Of a DNA stretch of 64,000 nt, positions 35,526 to 48,819 are shown piece after piece. Position 1 is the first letter of the stretch. Each line of letters opens with the position of its first letter. Under the pieces are notes generated by a model that was not told where the DNA came from, ran no database searches, and saw only the letters and a program-made list of their open reading frames with translations. The translations under genes were made by a program, and so were the position numbers. The stretch covers positions 546,420-610,419 of the forward strand of contig QAOA01007022.1 in assembly GCA_003255065.1 (NCBI GenBank). The letters run 5' to 3'. This DNA is from Cercis canadensis. Its lineage: Eukaryota; Streptophyta; Magnoliopsida; Fabales; Fabaceae.

Positions 35526-37053
35526 TAAAAGATATTTTAGAGAACACAGATTACGATATGATGATGAATATCATATAATTGTCTATTCAATGACATCCAT
35601 TTCAAATAACTTAGAGAAAGAGATACTAAAAGGCACCTAAGTTTTTACCTCAAGCTCGGAATCAATGCAAGATTTTCAATTCTGAGGCAAATAAATTTCT
35701 TATATGTATATTTTTGAACTTGTAGCCATGTGTTCATTACTTATACCATAAAAATAATTTAGTTTTAACTAATTGAAAAGCATAAACTGTCCCCTCATTG
35801 AAGAAATGTCCCATTTCTCTTAAGAGGCAGGTTCTTTCTTTGCCGATGTGGGTCTATAAATTACAGAAACCATCTCATTTTGAGTCCATAATTGGAAGTT
35901 TGGACCACAGTACTAGAATAACAATAATAAGAGAAAAAGAAGGTTTATTGGAAAGTTTAAGTCAAAGTGAAGTTCCAAAGCTCATGATTCAAAAAAATTT
36001 CCCCCTAACCAAAAGCTTCATTAAAGTAAAAACTATGGGTGATTATGCACATAATTTATATAACAAAGGCAATGACTATGGATTCTTCTGTCCATGATGC
36101 AGATGAAGTTCCAAGCATATAAAAGTAGCCTGAAAAAGTATTGGAAAGGTACCAACAACCATTGACTATCCAATGTGAGATCCCCCTTGGATTCCAAAGA
36201 GATTTCATTTATGCTCAAAATGTAAGAAAGAAAAAAATAATGGGAAATGACAGCGAAAGATGAATGGTGAAAAGCCATGATTATCTGTGAAAAAGAAAGG
36301 AACAAAGAGACACAAGCTTCTTTTTCCCCAGCTAATCCCTATCTTAGAAAAAAGTATCAATCATGAATAAACGAACAAAAGAAATTACAAGTTAACAAAC
36401 TGAGCTATCCAAGCTCTATTTTGTCTTCTTCTTCTTCTTCCTAATTGACCAACCAATCAGGGTTCAAAGATATAAAATCAAATCTTATGAACCCCATTTC
36501 ACTGCCAATATATAAACAAGAGGACTATGTCATTGGATGCTCCCTGCTCCCAAGACATCATTGTCTAGTAAAATTAGTCTATAAGGTAGAATCCAAAGCT
36601 CCAATACTTAGATTCTACCTTATGCTGAATACAAGAATGAATATGATCCTCTCCTACTTCTAAAACCTACAAATTGAAAAAAAAAATAAAAAAAAATTGA
36701 CTTCCTATTTTCCTAAACCAAACTTGTATGATGATGATGATCAAGATTAACACTAGGATGATTTTGGGCATGAATTGAGAATTGGGTTAAGGTCGGTTAG
36801 TGGCACAAGCTTTTATATAATCCTAGAATCCCCATTCCATGAATGAACGATTCGATGCAAAATTCTTGGATTTTCTTCCCTTCTCATGCTGCTGATTATC
36901 CCTACTTCTTCTCTTTGTTGAATCAGTAACTTAAAGTGATGCTTCCTTTATTCAATTCCCTTCCCCCTCTTTGTTCTTGACCCTTTTCATCAAGCTTTTG
37001 ATGCAATAGTTAGCCATGCAAGACGACAAGAGTGTTTTTTGACCTTATGGAGA
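35526..37053. other. Intergenic and 3' UTR of the RRM gene
   Basis: AT-rich sequence. The part from roughly 36700 to 37053 is probably the 3' UTR of the RRM gene (minus strand). A CTT microsatellite lies near 36424-36441. The open frame at 35798-36097 has no protein-like features. Nothing else seen. Confidence 0.45.
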
Positions 37054-38651
37054 TTAACTTGAAGAGTTTGGTTCAGAAGCTGTTCCAGAGGCTTGTGAAG
37101 CACCTGCCCCTATTGCTGCTGCCCCTGCTGCTGTTGTTGTTGTGGTTGCTGTGGTTGTAACTGTTACATTTCCCCACTTCATTACTCTTTCTTAACACAT
37201 TAATGCTCAAGACACAGTGTATCACTTAAAAATAGAAAAATTTTTTATATTGGAATCCTAAAATCACCTGCACTAGTAGTTGCCATTGACATTGAAGAAG
37301 GAAATGACAAGATCCCTGTAGAGCCATAGTGCTGAGGCAGAAATGGGAACTGTACCATTTGGGGATATTGAACTCCAAAACCATGACCCTGGCTGCTTTG
37401 TGCATATTGAGCATAGAATGGGTAAATATTATGGATCAAACCTGCTGGCCCAGATGCCCCAGTTGAAGGGTAATAAGGTGAAAACTGTTGTCCTCCATAG
37501 ACACTATAGTAGTTCTGAAACAGTGAAAAAAGATTCATACACCACAGTCAACGAAAAATGAAGGAACATAACTTGTTGATTTGGCTATAATGGAAGCTTT
37601 TATCGATAAAAAAACACTTACCATGGGATACATGGTTTCCTGTGAATATCCAGAATATCCGCTAGTAGATCCAAAGAAGGTGAATCAGAAAAAAGAAAGA
37701 CAATGAGAAAAATATTAGTAAACGACATGCAAAAGAGAAAAACGACCATATCTACATAAGGTACTTTCATGTTACCCGTAAGCTGAATAAGGAAATGTGT
37801 ATTGTCCAGTGGGTTGATGGAAAATTGTAGACGAAGAGCCATGATATGCAGGTGCAGCCACAAGCCCAGATGCTGGTCTGAACCTTCCTACACCTGCAAA
37901 ATGTTAAAGTCACATTTTTTACCTTATACCACATTTTGTTTTTTAAGATATAGTTCATAAGCAATAACCAAAGGTGGTAGATTAATGAATAAAACTAAAA
38001 GTGAAGGAACCCAAAAAACTAGAATCTGTTTGAAGAAATGCAGAAGCAACTTGAGAACAAAATGGGCATAGATAGTTTAAGAATCGTAGGAATAAAATTT
38101 CTTTAAAATAAATTGATTTTTGAATCAAATTGGGAGATTAAAAGAAAGAATGAAGGTAGGTAAAGTAGAAGGGAAGAAAATGTGACCATGTTGAGGAGTG
38201 GGCGGGCGATTCTTGTTTGCACCAAGAGATGCAAGATTGCAGTTTGCTCTTCTCCCATCAATAACTGGTGATGGGTTCTGACATGCCCTCATGGCTGACT
38301 CTGGATCCTTAAATGTAACCTTAGAAAGAGCCAAAAAACCAAACACTCATTTTTAAGACATCATACAACCAAACGAAAATGGAGAAGTAGATACTAGAAT
38401 GCAAAGATGAAGAAATTATGAGAAAGAAAGGAAATGGGGCTTACAAAGCCATAACCCTTGGATCTCCCAGTGTTTTTGTCTGTGATAACAACAGCTTCAA
38501 GGATCTCCCCAAACTGCTCAAAATACCTTCTCATTGTGTCCCTTTGAGTCTCCCAAGCTAACCCTCCAACAAAAATTTTGGTAAAAGTTGTGTCATTGTA
38601 TTGCCCTGGATTGTTACCACCCACCATCTGGAATTGCCTTTGTTGAGACAT
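37054..38651 (-). CDS. RRM-domain RNA-binding protein (ARP1 / RBM24-like)
   Basis: A single-RRM protein of the plant group related to Arabidopsis ARP1 and animal RBM24/RBM38. Exons, minus strand: 38651-38445, 38319-38187, 37893-37776, 37661-37622, 37514-37268 and 37160-37054: 852 nt, 283 aa, phases consistent, including a 40-nt exon. The ATG at 38651 gives [12 protein letters not shown]; an earlier in-frame ATG would add 16 hydrophobic residues not expected in the family. RNP2 is IFVGGL (26-31) and RNP1 is KGYGFVTF (65-72), the latter split by intron 1. The rest is Tyr/Gly/Ser/Pro-rich and disordered, with a Thr/Ala-rich tail (TTTATTTTTAAGAAA). The donor at 38186 is atypical (GTCACA) but the join restores the expected protein. 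RNA target is unknown. Confidence 0.9.
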
Positions 38652-39057
38652 TATCAATATCAGCAAAAACAGCCCCCAAAATCCCAAATAGGATGACAAG
38701 GAAAACCCAGAAACTCAAATCAAACAGAAGCGAACCCGGAAGCAACCAATATATGTTAATAAGGGGGAAAAGAAAAGGGGGAAAATGTTAATAATGAAAC
38801 TAGAAAAAGATGCTATTTGTTTTTTCAAGATCACATCAATGGAAACAAGCACTCGTGCACTTGTGATTCTGTTGGTTTTTCTTTAAAGAAATGGTATTTG
38901 TGAGGCTATAACTGCCACTTTTCACATCCACAACAGCAACAATAACCTCTCCTCAGATTCCTCAACAACGATACCCCTAACGAGAAAATCATTACTGTTG
39001 AGGGTGGAAAGGGAAGGAAAATGAGCAAGAAAAAAGAAAAACCTCCCACAAGGAAAT

Positions 39058-39068
39058 ATTTATATATA
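39058..39068 (-). promoter_or_regulatory. TATA-box candidate for the RRM gene
   Basis: On the minus strand TATATATAAAT lies about 400 bp upstream of the RRM start codon, which would give a leader of roughly 370 nt. Motif and position only; weak evidence. Confidence 0.3.
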
Positions 39069-39091
39069 AAAAACCCAGTACAAACACAAAT

Positions 39092-39244
39092 TGAAGAAAG
39101 AGAGAGAGAGAGAGTAATATGTTAAAAGAAGAAAGAGAGAAGAAGGGGAAGAAGGAAGAAGGAGAAGANTGAAGAAAGAGAGAGAGAGAGTAATATGTTA
39201 AAAGAAGAAAGAGAGAAGAAGGGGAAGAAGGAAGAAGGAGAAGA
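39092..39244. repeat. Direct duplication around single N at 39169
   Basis: 39092-39168 (77 bp) and 39170-39244 (75 bp) are copies of a GA-rich tract that differ only in the number of AG dinucleotides. The joint is the N. GA-rich sequence of this kind is common in plant promoters, so one real copy probably belongs to the RRM gene's upstream region. Confidence 0.85.
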
Positions 39245-42200
39245 CAAAAAAGCTGCTAGTGGGCACCCACGACAATAGTTGGCATGAGGGTGTCCAATGA
39301 AATATCAAAGACCAACCTTTTTTGCTGTATCATCACTTTCTCTCTGCTATATTATACATAATAATAATAATTTTATAATTTTGTGGGAGGTGGGTCTACA
39401 TGAAACATCTGCTTCGCTGTATTCAACCTTTGCCCCTTCCTTTCTCCCTCTCCCTTCTTCCTTCCTTCCACCTTAATATTTGCTTCCTCTGTTTATGCCA
39501 ATTCTGTGTGGAGCACAGAAAAATGATGCCTTTGACATACAAATTCCTTCTCTTCTCTATTGGAAAAACTATGTCAATTCTTCTTTCTCTGCTTCGAATT
39601 GGGATTCTCTCGCTCTTGGTCGTGTGTGTATGTTTGTGTTTGGATTTGGATTTGGATTTGTTCAACTTCCTCTCCTCTCCTCTCCCCTGCAGCTGCTGCA
39701 AATTCTATTAACCGAAAAAGTACAGGGAAATGGGGTGGTGATGTTCTGTGGGCCAAAACCATCTGGCACAAGCTTCTAATATTTTTTTTCTTCTTTTGTT
39801 ATGGGGACAATCAATCAAATAATAATTAATTAGAGATAACAATCCGGGCACTTCCTATTTTGACAAGTTAGACAGCTTATTGAGACATCTGAAATTCCAA
39901 AGCTACCCTCTTGTCTTTCTTTTGTTTACTTTCCAAGTGTCGTCCACTTCCTCGAATTCACACCTCTGAAATTCTCTTCAATAATGCTCTATTTTGTTAC
40001 TCCCTTGTACTCATATTATCACATTCTTCTAACTTGACATGATCCCAAGTTAATTAGATTCACAGCCTATTTTCTTAGTACAATTTAACAAATATGTAAA
40101 AAGCATTGCTCAATTTTATTCGTTTCCAAAGTTCACATTTACGTGTTAATTAATTTGCCTACCTCCTTAAAAATGACTTTAGCTGGTCACTTGTTAGCTA
40201 CCCTTTTGATAGAAGTGAAAAGTCCCAGTCTTCATATTTGATCTTTTGATTAATTACCCTTTTAGCATGTTAATCTTTTGTACAAGATATTGGTAGCAAG
40301 CATGCATTCATGTGAACATTCTGATCAAACCAAAAGCTTGATGCTTTAGGCATTGGTCAAGAGCCCTGTTCAAGCTTTGGATTCTTGGCTACTATAAGTA
40401 TATCAAAGTAAAAAAAAGTGAGGAATCCATTCAACAATGCCTGTTTCACTTCATTTAGCTTTTAAGTAACAGAGTTTTGATTTAAATGAAAACAAAAACA
40501 CCAGAGTGCTTTCAAGAGGGATAAGTCCGTCTTTTTGCAGTTCCCTGTAATGGATAAGCAGGGGCAAGGAAAGAAAATAAAAAGGAATAGAAAGAGAGAA
40601 GAGAGAGAAGAAAACAAGTGGTAAGCGTGGTAAGCGGCGTCTATAATGGTCAAATGGGAAGAGAATTGGGGGAGGTGGTAATAAGAATATCCTCCACCAC
40701 CACCAATCCAAACAAAGCCTATTGCTATTAAAATAACTCTGAAACAGAATCATTACTGTCGCTACCACACAACCCCCCTTGGACTCTCGAACATATCGGT
40801 CAAACCTCTCTCTCTTTTTTCTCCCTCTTTCTTCTTCTCTTATGTTTAACATGCACCTTACTAACACAGTTAACTGCTGATTAAAACTATACTAAGCTAC
40901 TTGCATTTAGATTTTGAATAAATGTATAATAGTATGAGTTTAATTAATATGAAAATAGTGAATAAATTACTCTATTCTAACATTTACTCACAAGTGTGAA
41001 TTCAATATAAATTATTTTAAAAAATTAAATAAATACGTGTAAATTTATAAAATATTTAAATACATTTAAAACATTCAATTGTGAAAAAGAAAATGACTAC
41101 ATTTATTACTTTTTTTTCTTCTTTTATTATTATAAATCTCTATTAATTTATCTTTTATAATTTTAATTAAATTCACTTAACAATGTGTTGCTAAAGATTC
41201 AAATTATAACTATACTCGTAAATATAAACAATTGTAAAAATTTTAATAGAAGTTTTATTTTCATCATCATTTTTAAATTCTCTTAGGCCATACCTGCACT
41301 CTTCCCTAACCCAATACTTTTTCAGTTTAATAAAAAATTAGCCCTTTGTTTTATCTTCTTTTGTTGGCTCTCTTGGCGGCTACTACTGCTTCCATGGCAG
41401 AGCTTTCCGTTACGGGTTTGGGGTGATTTGTCTGCTCTTTCATGTTTGCCAACTGCTAATTAACCGGTGGTTAATAGTTAATCACCCATTTTCTAATTAT
41501 TATCAATCGCTCATGATGGGGAAAACAGTAAGTTTTCACCCAACTATTTAATACTAGTTTATTTAACACTTACTCTAGTTTATATTTATTGAATTAGAAA
41601 CGTTTAAGTTTAAGCCATACAAAAAAAAATAAAATGTAATTAGATATAAATTATGCTAATATATTAACCTATGAGCTTTACTGGTTTATGCTTATATTTT
41701 GTTTTAAAATAATAAGGATGGAAAAATGGTTGATTATATCATTTTTTTCACCTTTTCTTATCAAATACTAATAAATGAAATTTAAAATATTTTGTTCTCA
41801 CTTAATCACTTTCCATTTTTTTATATATATTTTCTCATTTTTCATCTTTCCTCTCTAATTTTTCACATAACTTAACTTAATGATTAATTGGAGATTGAGT
41901 AAGGAAAAAAATGATTTACTCGAGATCAAATCAAGCAGGTGCCAACCATCAATGGAAACTTTCAAATTAGACAACTACAATAATGAGAAGATCATTTAGC
42001 ACCTATAGAATTCATGAGACAACCCTCAATATGCCTATGCAGAACCTAATTGAGCTTGTGATTGTCCCAAAAGTCAACATGTTTTCATTTGACATGTGCT
42101 TCTAGGCTTAAATACTATCCTCCATAGAATCATATATAAAAGGAACCCTAAGCAATTTTTTTTTTTTTTTAAAATGAACCCACGACTAGCTGCATAATTG

Positions 42201-43225
42201 AAGGGAGAAAATAGCAGCAGCAATAAGCACCACCACCATCGCTAATCAATTACAGTTTCATGATATAGAAGAAAAATTGTCCTTTTTTTTTTTATAGGAA
42301 AATATAGATTGGATAATTGTAACGTTATTTCAGATTAGAGGAAGTTTCTTTATTAGATAAACAAAATTAAAATTTTAATTAAAAAATATTAGAGAATAAG
42401 AAATTTAAAGCTTGAGACCTAAAGTTTTAAAAAAAATTCTTAGAGACTCGTACTAATAATAAGACTTTATTTGTTTCTGCTATTGAATCATAATCAGCTT
42501 AAAGGGGGAAAAATATAACCCAATTAATTATGAACTCCAGTATACTTCCCAGTTTGTTTTAATTGATACCATCCATTTATCTTAGCTTCCAAGTTTTTGT
42601 AAGAGGTTATTAATTAACACCCTTTGTATTTTTTTATCCTAAAATTGAATATATTATTATTATTATAAAATTAATATACATTTATATCTATTACGAGAAA
42701 AGTACTAGATACGATAATTTTGTTTTTTTACAAACATATTAAAATTTTAATAAATATAAAATATACAATATGACAGAATAAATCTTGATTCAATTGAGGT
42801 ATTACTCATAATCAAAATTAAACTTAGTACCTTAAAGAATTTTCATATCCTAAACTAAATATTTGACCAATTATGCTATTAATTTCTTGGGTACACTTTG
42901 TTTTTTTGAAGTTAATTGGACATTTAAATAAAATTGAAATTGAGGGTGAGATATTATAAGCAAGAAACATTAATGTTGTTCGCATACGAAGTTGGCTCAA
43001 GAGGTGGACTTTATCATTATATTGATTTCAACTTTTGCTTCATAATCTATAGGCACTCATAAATGTAAAGATCCGTGCCGTCTTGCCGGCCATATTGTGA
43101 AGCTATAGTGCGTTTCAGGTTTGTGCCTTGTGGATGCGCAGCAAATAGATTAAGATTTGAACAAGTTATTAATTTTTTATTTTTTTAAGAAGAAAGAAAG
43201 CTATATATACCTTTAAAAAAGAGAG

Positions 43226-43435
43226 TTCCATTTGTTGCTAAAGACAATATCAATTTGAATTTACATGAGTGGTGATAGGATAATCTTTGATCCTTTAACT
43301 TTAGTTATCCAACTTCCNTATATCTACCTTTTCCATTTGTTGCTAAAGACAATATCTATTTGAATTTACATATGCAATTTGCATGAGTGGTGATAGGATA
43401 ATCTTTGATCCTTTAACTTTAGTTATCCAACTTCC
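43226..43435. repeat. Direct duplication around single N at 43318
   Basis: 43226-43317 and 43331-43435 share TTCCATTTGTTGCTAAAGAC at the start and the same end (TTAGTTATCCAACTTCC). The second copy has an extra 12 bp (near ATGCAATTTGC), so the copies are not identical and probably reflect two haplotypes. Confidence 0.8.
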
Positions 43436-45883
43436 TTAGCAACTCCGAGCTTTATAAAAAAGTATTCTTACGATTTATTGCCATGCTTAAGAAGGATAGT
43501 GCCATATGGGACCTTTTGTTTATTAATAATGGTTAAAACACAAGCAGAATGGTCAATCTCGTACGAGAACTTGCTTGAGAGTTACATGATGATAAACAAG
43601 AGCCTTCGATGGTCTCTTTGGATTGGCTAGACCATTAATGTTAGTATATCACAAAAACAAAAAGGATCTCTGTGTTCTAAGAAAAAGGAAAAAGATAAAA
43701 ACCTTGTAAGTTATGCTACAATTATTCAATTTTATGAGAAATAGTTATCAATGTTTAATTGAAAAGCTCTCTAACGACATTTCAATGGTTAGTATTAAAT
43801 ATTTCATTAACAAGTATTATTAACATGAAACGGGATGATATTATAAGACAAAAAAGATTATCCCAAGTTATATAATGTTTAAAAATCAAGTAATTTAATT
43901 ATAAAAAAATTAAATGAAGAATGTTGATAGGAGAGTGTCGTACTATCCACATGAAAGCTGCAAAGAAAGGCAAGCAGCACATGCCTCTTGCTAGTTGCTA
44001 GTTCCCTTCCCCCTTTTTTTTTTATACCCAAACCCTCCCATTATTGAGTTATGTTTTTTTTACATTTATAAATATATTTTTTTAATTTTTTAGTACATTA
44101 TAAAATATTTTAATTTAATTAAAACACTTAAATTTTATTTGATTTCACACTAAATATTTTTTTTTATCAACTCAAATTGTCTTCACATGCGTATCTTATT
44201 GTGCAAGCATAGTGATAGTTTCTCTCCATTATTATGTACCTATATTTAGCCACTTCTCTAGTTACCCCATATGGCCTACGCCTACACCCTACACCTGCAC
44301 CTACAGTATTATTGCCTCTCTTACTCTACTTCCCGACACAGAATCCATCATATACCGTTGGATTCTGTTGAAGATAGCGTGTTTGAGAATCGAACGGTCA
44401 AAGACTACGGTTAAAGACTATCCCATTCTTGATAGAGCATACGTGTCGTAAGTATATTCTATGTCTCTGAGGTGGTTGGTCCTGCACGTGATTACAAACT
44501 ACTTCTGTCTTCTTGTCCCTGCATTACCCGTGGACTTTCCTTTTATTACATCAAGGTCCTCCTCCTCCCACGTACTACAGATACAGATAGGCTCTGTTAA
44601 TATCAGATATCTGTCTGCTGTAGTTGCTGTTGACTCCTTTGACTATCCATGTGAAAACACGTGGCATAGGACTCATATAAGTAAATTTCCTAATGGATAA
44701 TGACATATCCATGTGAGTCTATAGTGCCCCGTGGTTAAAATAAAAAATAAATATAAAGAAGAATAAATTATATATTATGTGTTTAAGTGACATTAATATA
44801 TTGAGAACAAATACAGATTAAGATAAGGATAGAATACCAAAATATCCCCGTAAGTGTAACAGTTCTTTCGTTTAGTCTGAGCATGTTACTGCAAAATTTT
44901 CTCTAAAATAAATTTATAAAAGTGTTATTACATAAACTTTCAGTGCATATAATTAATTAGCTACTGTTTAAAATTAAATAAAAAAAATGCAAGATGAATT
45001 ATAATTTGATTCATTTGTGTTTCTATAGTCAAAGGTATACATATGGCCTATGGGGATCATAAACCCATTGACTATTGTTTGAGATAAATGGAAGTGAGAT
45101 CAAACTTTTATCCCATTACAACAAGTTGTCAATGAGGACTTATTTGAGATAATTCAAAACCCCGCAGATTTTGCTTACCAAAAAAATCATTTTCAACAAA
45201 AATGAAATTGGAGAATATAATTGAAAATTAAGAAAAATCTTATTTAACTAGCATCTTTATGTGATTGAATAGATGAAAGTCTATGAAATATATTATATTT
45301 TTCACCATATGGGCTAAAAGCCTCTTAAAACTGAAGAAATCCGAAAAGCAAAAAATTGCTAGTGTCAATTATGGGTTCAGCCAATTTAAAATTCTTCTTT
45401 TAATTTGCCTTGATTTTATTTTTTTAAATTAAAAATAGTATTCAATTAAAATAATAAAATATTAATATTCAGGCTGGACTAGAGTTTTCAAAATTAAGCC
45501 CAATTAAAAATCGAGCTTTTTGGCCCAACCCAATTTTAATGCTGGAGGCAACTCTTCCAAACCAAATATCATATTGATTTACCGGTTACAATTGGGCAGC
45601 GGGCGGGCGGCCATGTAAGTTTACTCATTAAGTATGGACTGGGGGGCAAACCATAAATAAGGAAACCGAAAGTAAGAGATGAAGAGGATTATATTATATC
45701 CTTGTATAATTCATTCATAGTAATTATATCCAACTTTTGCAATTTAGAGTTTTAAGGTCCAGACTCCAGATCATTGGTATATGAGATATATTAACTCTTT
45801 CAATTTTCCAAAATCCAGAAAAAAGAACACTAGTTCTCAATGTTGTAGCTAATTAATTCAATATCTTACAACTGAAAAAGCTC

Positions 45884-45888
<5 letters not shown>

Positions 45889-45914
<26 letters not shown>
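45889..45914. repeat. (AT)13 microsatellite
   Basis: Uninterrupted AT dinucleotides, 26 bp, just outside the 3' end of the small MGN gene. Likely polymorphic. Confidence 0.9.
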
Positions 45915-45946
45915 CCCATTCAGAAACTTACAAACGATGATACTGA

Positions 45947-46273
45947 TCAGTCCTGGCTATGTTCTTGAATTGGCGTCAAACCTGATGATATGGTCGCATA
46001 TTTGAAGTGTGATTGATCTGAAGCCTCCTCTGCAGCAACAAGACGAGCACTGAGTGTACCTTTGAAGCATTCCTGCAAGATCAAATCCCCCAATTCTGAA
46101 GTGCCTTTGCTCATATTCACCTTTGCCATCAACTCCTTCAGTTGCCCAATGCTCATTCGCACCTTCAATCTCACCCTAGTGGATTCTCCAGCCCCGCTTA
46201 AGGCATGGTGATGATTCAGAGGGTGCACCATCCCTTTGTTGTTCCTCTTCTTCCCAAACCAAGTATTACCCAT
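45947..46273 (-). CDS. Small MGN-start protein, possibly PADRE/DUF4228-related
   Basis: An intronless 108-aa frame from the ATG at 46273. It begins MGNTWFGKKRNNKG, a glycine-2 start suitable for N-myristoylation and membrane attachment, followed by a basic stretch. The middle (RVRLKVRMSIGQLKELMAKV) resembles the basic strand-helix segment found in the C-terminal part of DUF4228/PADRE proteins. The end is acidic and Ser-rich. An upstream extension of 64 codons is open but of poor composition, so the MGN start is preferred. It does not contain the DUF4228 N-terminal block, so membership is uncertain. Function is unknown; related plant proteins are often stress-responsive. Confidence 0.6.
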   Translation of the reverse strand: MGNTWFGKKRNNKGMVHPLNHHHALSGAGESTRVRLKVRMSIGQLKELMAKVNMSKGTSELGDLILQECFKGTLSARLVAAEEASDQSHFKYATISSGLTPIQEHSQD

Positions 46274-47731
46274 TTTTCCTCTCCTCTTTCTCTTTTCCTT
46301 CAATCCTATATAGAAAAATTTGTGGATGAGGGTGCTTTGCTTTTCTTTTCTCTTTTTGCATATACCGGAAACCAACACCCTCATTAAATACAGAAACCTG
46401 TCAGGAAAGAAAGATAGTAACGTATGGCTTAGGGCCATTATGGTTGACATAAACAGCATCTCCAATTGACGTAACTCATGGACCAGTCAGGCTTCACCCA
46501 CACAAAATGGAATTATACATTGACCTAATTTATTGAATTTTTTCGGTTAACAGCTAAGCATCTATGTCAAATTAAACTTGATTCATCATTCACAATACAA
46601 ACATGACTCACGCATTTATGTTCTTGTCTCTCTCTAGTTTCAGGATATATAAAATTTGGATATGTTGAAGTAAGGAGTACACTTTTAAAAATAAAAAATA
46701 AAAAAAAAATAATTTATTTAAGAGTTTAATTATGATAATTAATGAATGGGGCTGAAATGGTGACGATTGGAAATGAGAAAGTTGCCGTGGAGGACATAAA
46801 CCGTAAACTTGTATTTCAAACAAGGGATGCTGGCATCATTTAGCAGTGACTTTAGGGCCAAATCCATATGCGCTCAAAATTGGAGTCAGTTCCTCTTAAT
46901 TTCTGTGGCTGTCTTTGGTACGTAACTTATTTTTCCATGTTATCAAGTACTTCCGATAGAGTTTAGGTCCTCCTTCTTCTAATTTGGTTTAGTCATTTTA
47001 TCAAACAGAAGGGACTTAGATCAAAACCTAATTTCAAATTGACTAATCATGAAATAAAGTCCCTATACAGAGGTTCGGTTTCTTGTTCTATAACTCATTT
47101 GGTTTAGACATTTTATTAAACACAAGGAAATTGGACTAACATCTGATTTCAATTTTGACATGATAAAATAAATGAGAACCCATTAGCCGCCCATTGAATT
47201 GGAAGTATCAATGAGAGTAATATTACTTACAAAGACTCTTCAATTCACAAATTTATATAATTATATGTACAAGTCCGTCAACGTTAAAAAAGAAAAGGTT
47301 TTGGTGAATGAATTTGATCTCTTATGAAACAAAATATAGAATCATACTATTCATTCGTATAATTTTCATACAATTAATATAATTTAAAATTTATTAAATC
47401 TAATTAATTTTTTATTTTATTTTTTACAAGGTGGTTCCAACACTTTTCCTGAGACTAATCCCCACTTGAATTTTGGCATACCTTAGCCATTAGTATTTTC
47501 AACAGGATTTAAACTTCTAATATTACTTTAAGATTTGCTCCACATAAAGTTTAATTTATCAATTGAGCCACATCTAGTGATTAATTAAATTTTTTTTATC
47601 ATAAGCATATGGGTGTTCCTGCTGGGCCAAAGAGAGGCTACTAATTTTTTTAATCAAGTGATGAGTTTTTTCTTGGACCACTTGATTTAACTTTCATTAG
47701 GTGGTCAAATACAACTATCATTAGGGTCGGG
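46274..47731. other. Intergenic, upstream of the small MGN gene
   Basis: AT-rich sequence that includes the promoter side of the minus-strand gene at 45947-46273. Two diverged repeats of a short block (AATTTGGTTTAGTCATTTTATCAAAC near 46980 and CATTTGGTTTAGACATTTTATTAAAC near 47096) are visible. No gene recognised. Confidence 0.45.
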
Positions 47732-48670
47732 GGCGGATCCAGTCATGTTGCTAAGCAACATGACCAGGTCATGTTAAAGAAATCTCAACCATCTATTTTA
47801 ATTTAACATCATCTAATGGTTTTTATTGTGCCACCTCACCGTTTTATAAAAAAAGAAAAAAATCTCCCTCCTTTTTACTTTCTCTCCTTCGAGCATGCTT
47901 GCTCCCAGATTTTTTCTACTTCCTTTCCCCTTTCTCTCCCACCTTCTCTATATCGACCAGAAGTTAAACCGAACAACAAGTTTTTCATAGGGAAAAAGTG
48001 GCCCCATCCCAAATCAACTAACCATCTCATTTAAGTATATTATAACTGTAGAACGAATTGAAAATCCAAGGTTCAAGCAAAGTTTGTTATCTGAACCAAA
48101 ATTAGTCATTCTAAAAGTTTAATGTTTATTAAGCAAGTGGACTCACTATTACAAGAATATGTCTCATTTTCAGTTCTCAATTATTACTAATATGAAAATA
48201 CTTATTGAGCCCTATTCGTTCCAAGGCTTCAACCATGTTTCTTTTGTCAAGACTTGAAACAACAGCACAGGGGATGCGTGCTGGGCCAAGTCTACAATAC
48301 CAATGACACAAAATGGGCACCGGTGCAAAGGTTATTAAATCATCATTCAATCATGCACTTGACCTAATAAATGGCTGAGATGGTTTGATGGGCAATTTGG
48401 GCACTTGGTCTTTCTAATAATAACATAATACCTTAATATTTTTGTTAAATTATAGTTTGACCCCATTTTTTTTTTGGGTCATTTGATAAAACATAATCTA
48501 GTCTAAGAAAATTTTAACTAGACTATAGATATTGTCCAAGGAACATTTGTGAAGATATATTTGAACATTAATTATACTACATGTGTCGAGTGAATTTTGG
48601 CTAAATATGTTAACTTTATTGCTTTTTGTTTGGGGGTTACTTTTTGGGTTTTCCAGTTTGTGCACTTCAG

Positions 48671-48819
48671 GTGCATGTGGTGGATTTTCCATGGAAGCAG
48701 CAGTTGGAATTGAGGATAATGATGAGGGGAAGGTTAAAGACTGTGGGGTTGAAAGAAGTAGCTATGCTTTGTCTTTCCCCAAGCAGATTGCCAACCCAGT
48801 TGTTTACAAGCTTGTTTGG
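48671..48819 (+). pseudogene. Captured exon-like gene fragment inside the inverted-repeat element
   Basis: An open stretch bounded by an acceptor-like TTGTGCACTTCAG before 48671 and a donor-like G|GTATAT at 48820. Read as protein it is well mixed and non-repetitive (CGGFSMEAAVGIEDNDEG then FPKQIANPVVYKLVW), unlike the AT-rich surroundings. The PKQIANPVVYKLV segment reminds me of a conserved motif in uncharacterised plant proteins, but I cannot name the family. No start codon or continuation is present, so it is a fragment at best. Confidence 0.45.

Larger units (their letters stand above)
39245..45946. other. Gene-poor AT-rich intergenic region
   Basis: 6.7 kb in which I cannot support a gene. 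Short open frames at 39400-39830 and 40451-40867 are CT/GA-rich low-complexity. 44212-44700 contains two adjacent 79-codon frames with more balanced composition but no recognisable motif. A TTTGGA hexamer repeat lies at about 39640-39660 and an (AT)13 run at 45889-45914. A doubled segment surrounds the N at 43318. Confidence 0.5.

Noticed and set aside
39400..39830. Overlapping plus- and minus-strand frames of 65-103 codons
   Set aside because: CT-rich and TTTGGA-repeat low complexity; Leu/Ser/Phe-rich on one strand and Arg/Glu/Lys-rich on the other, with no motif.
40451..40867. 138-codon minus-strand frame
   Set aside because: Leu/Phe/Pro/Ser-rich low complexity from GA-rich DNA; no homology recognised and no clear splice context.
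44212..44700. Two successive 79-codon plus-strand frames
   Set aside because: Same frame phase is not maintained through a plausible intron, no domain is recognised, and the surrounding DNA looks intergenic. I cannot support a gene.
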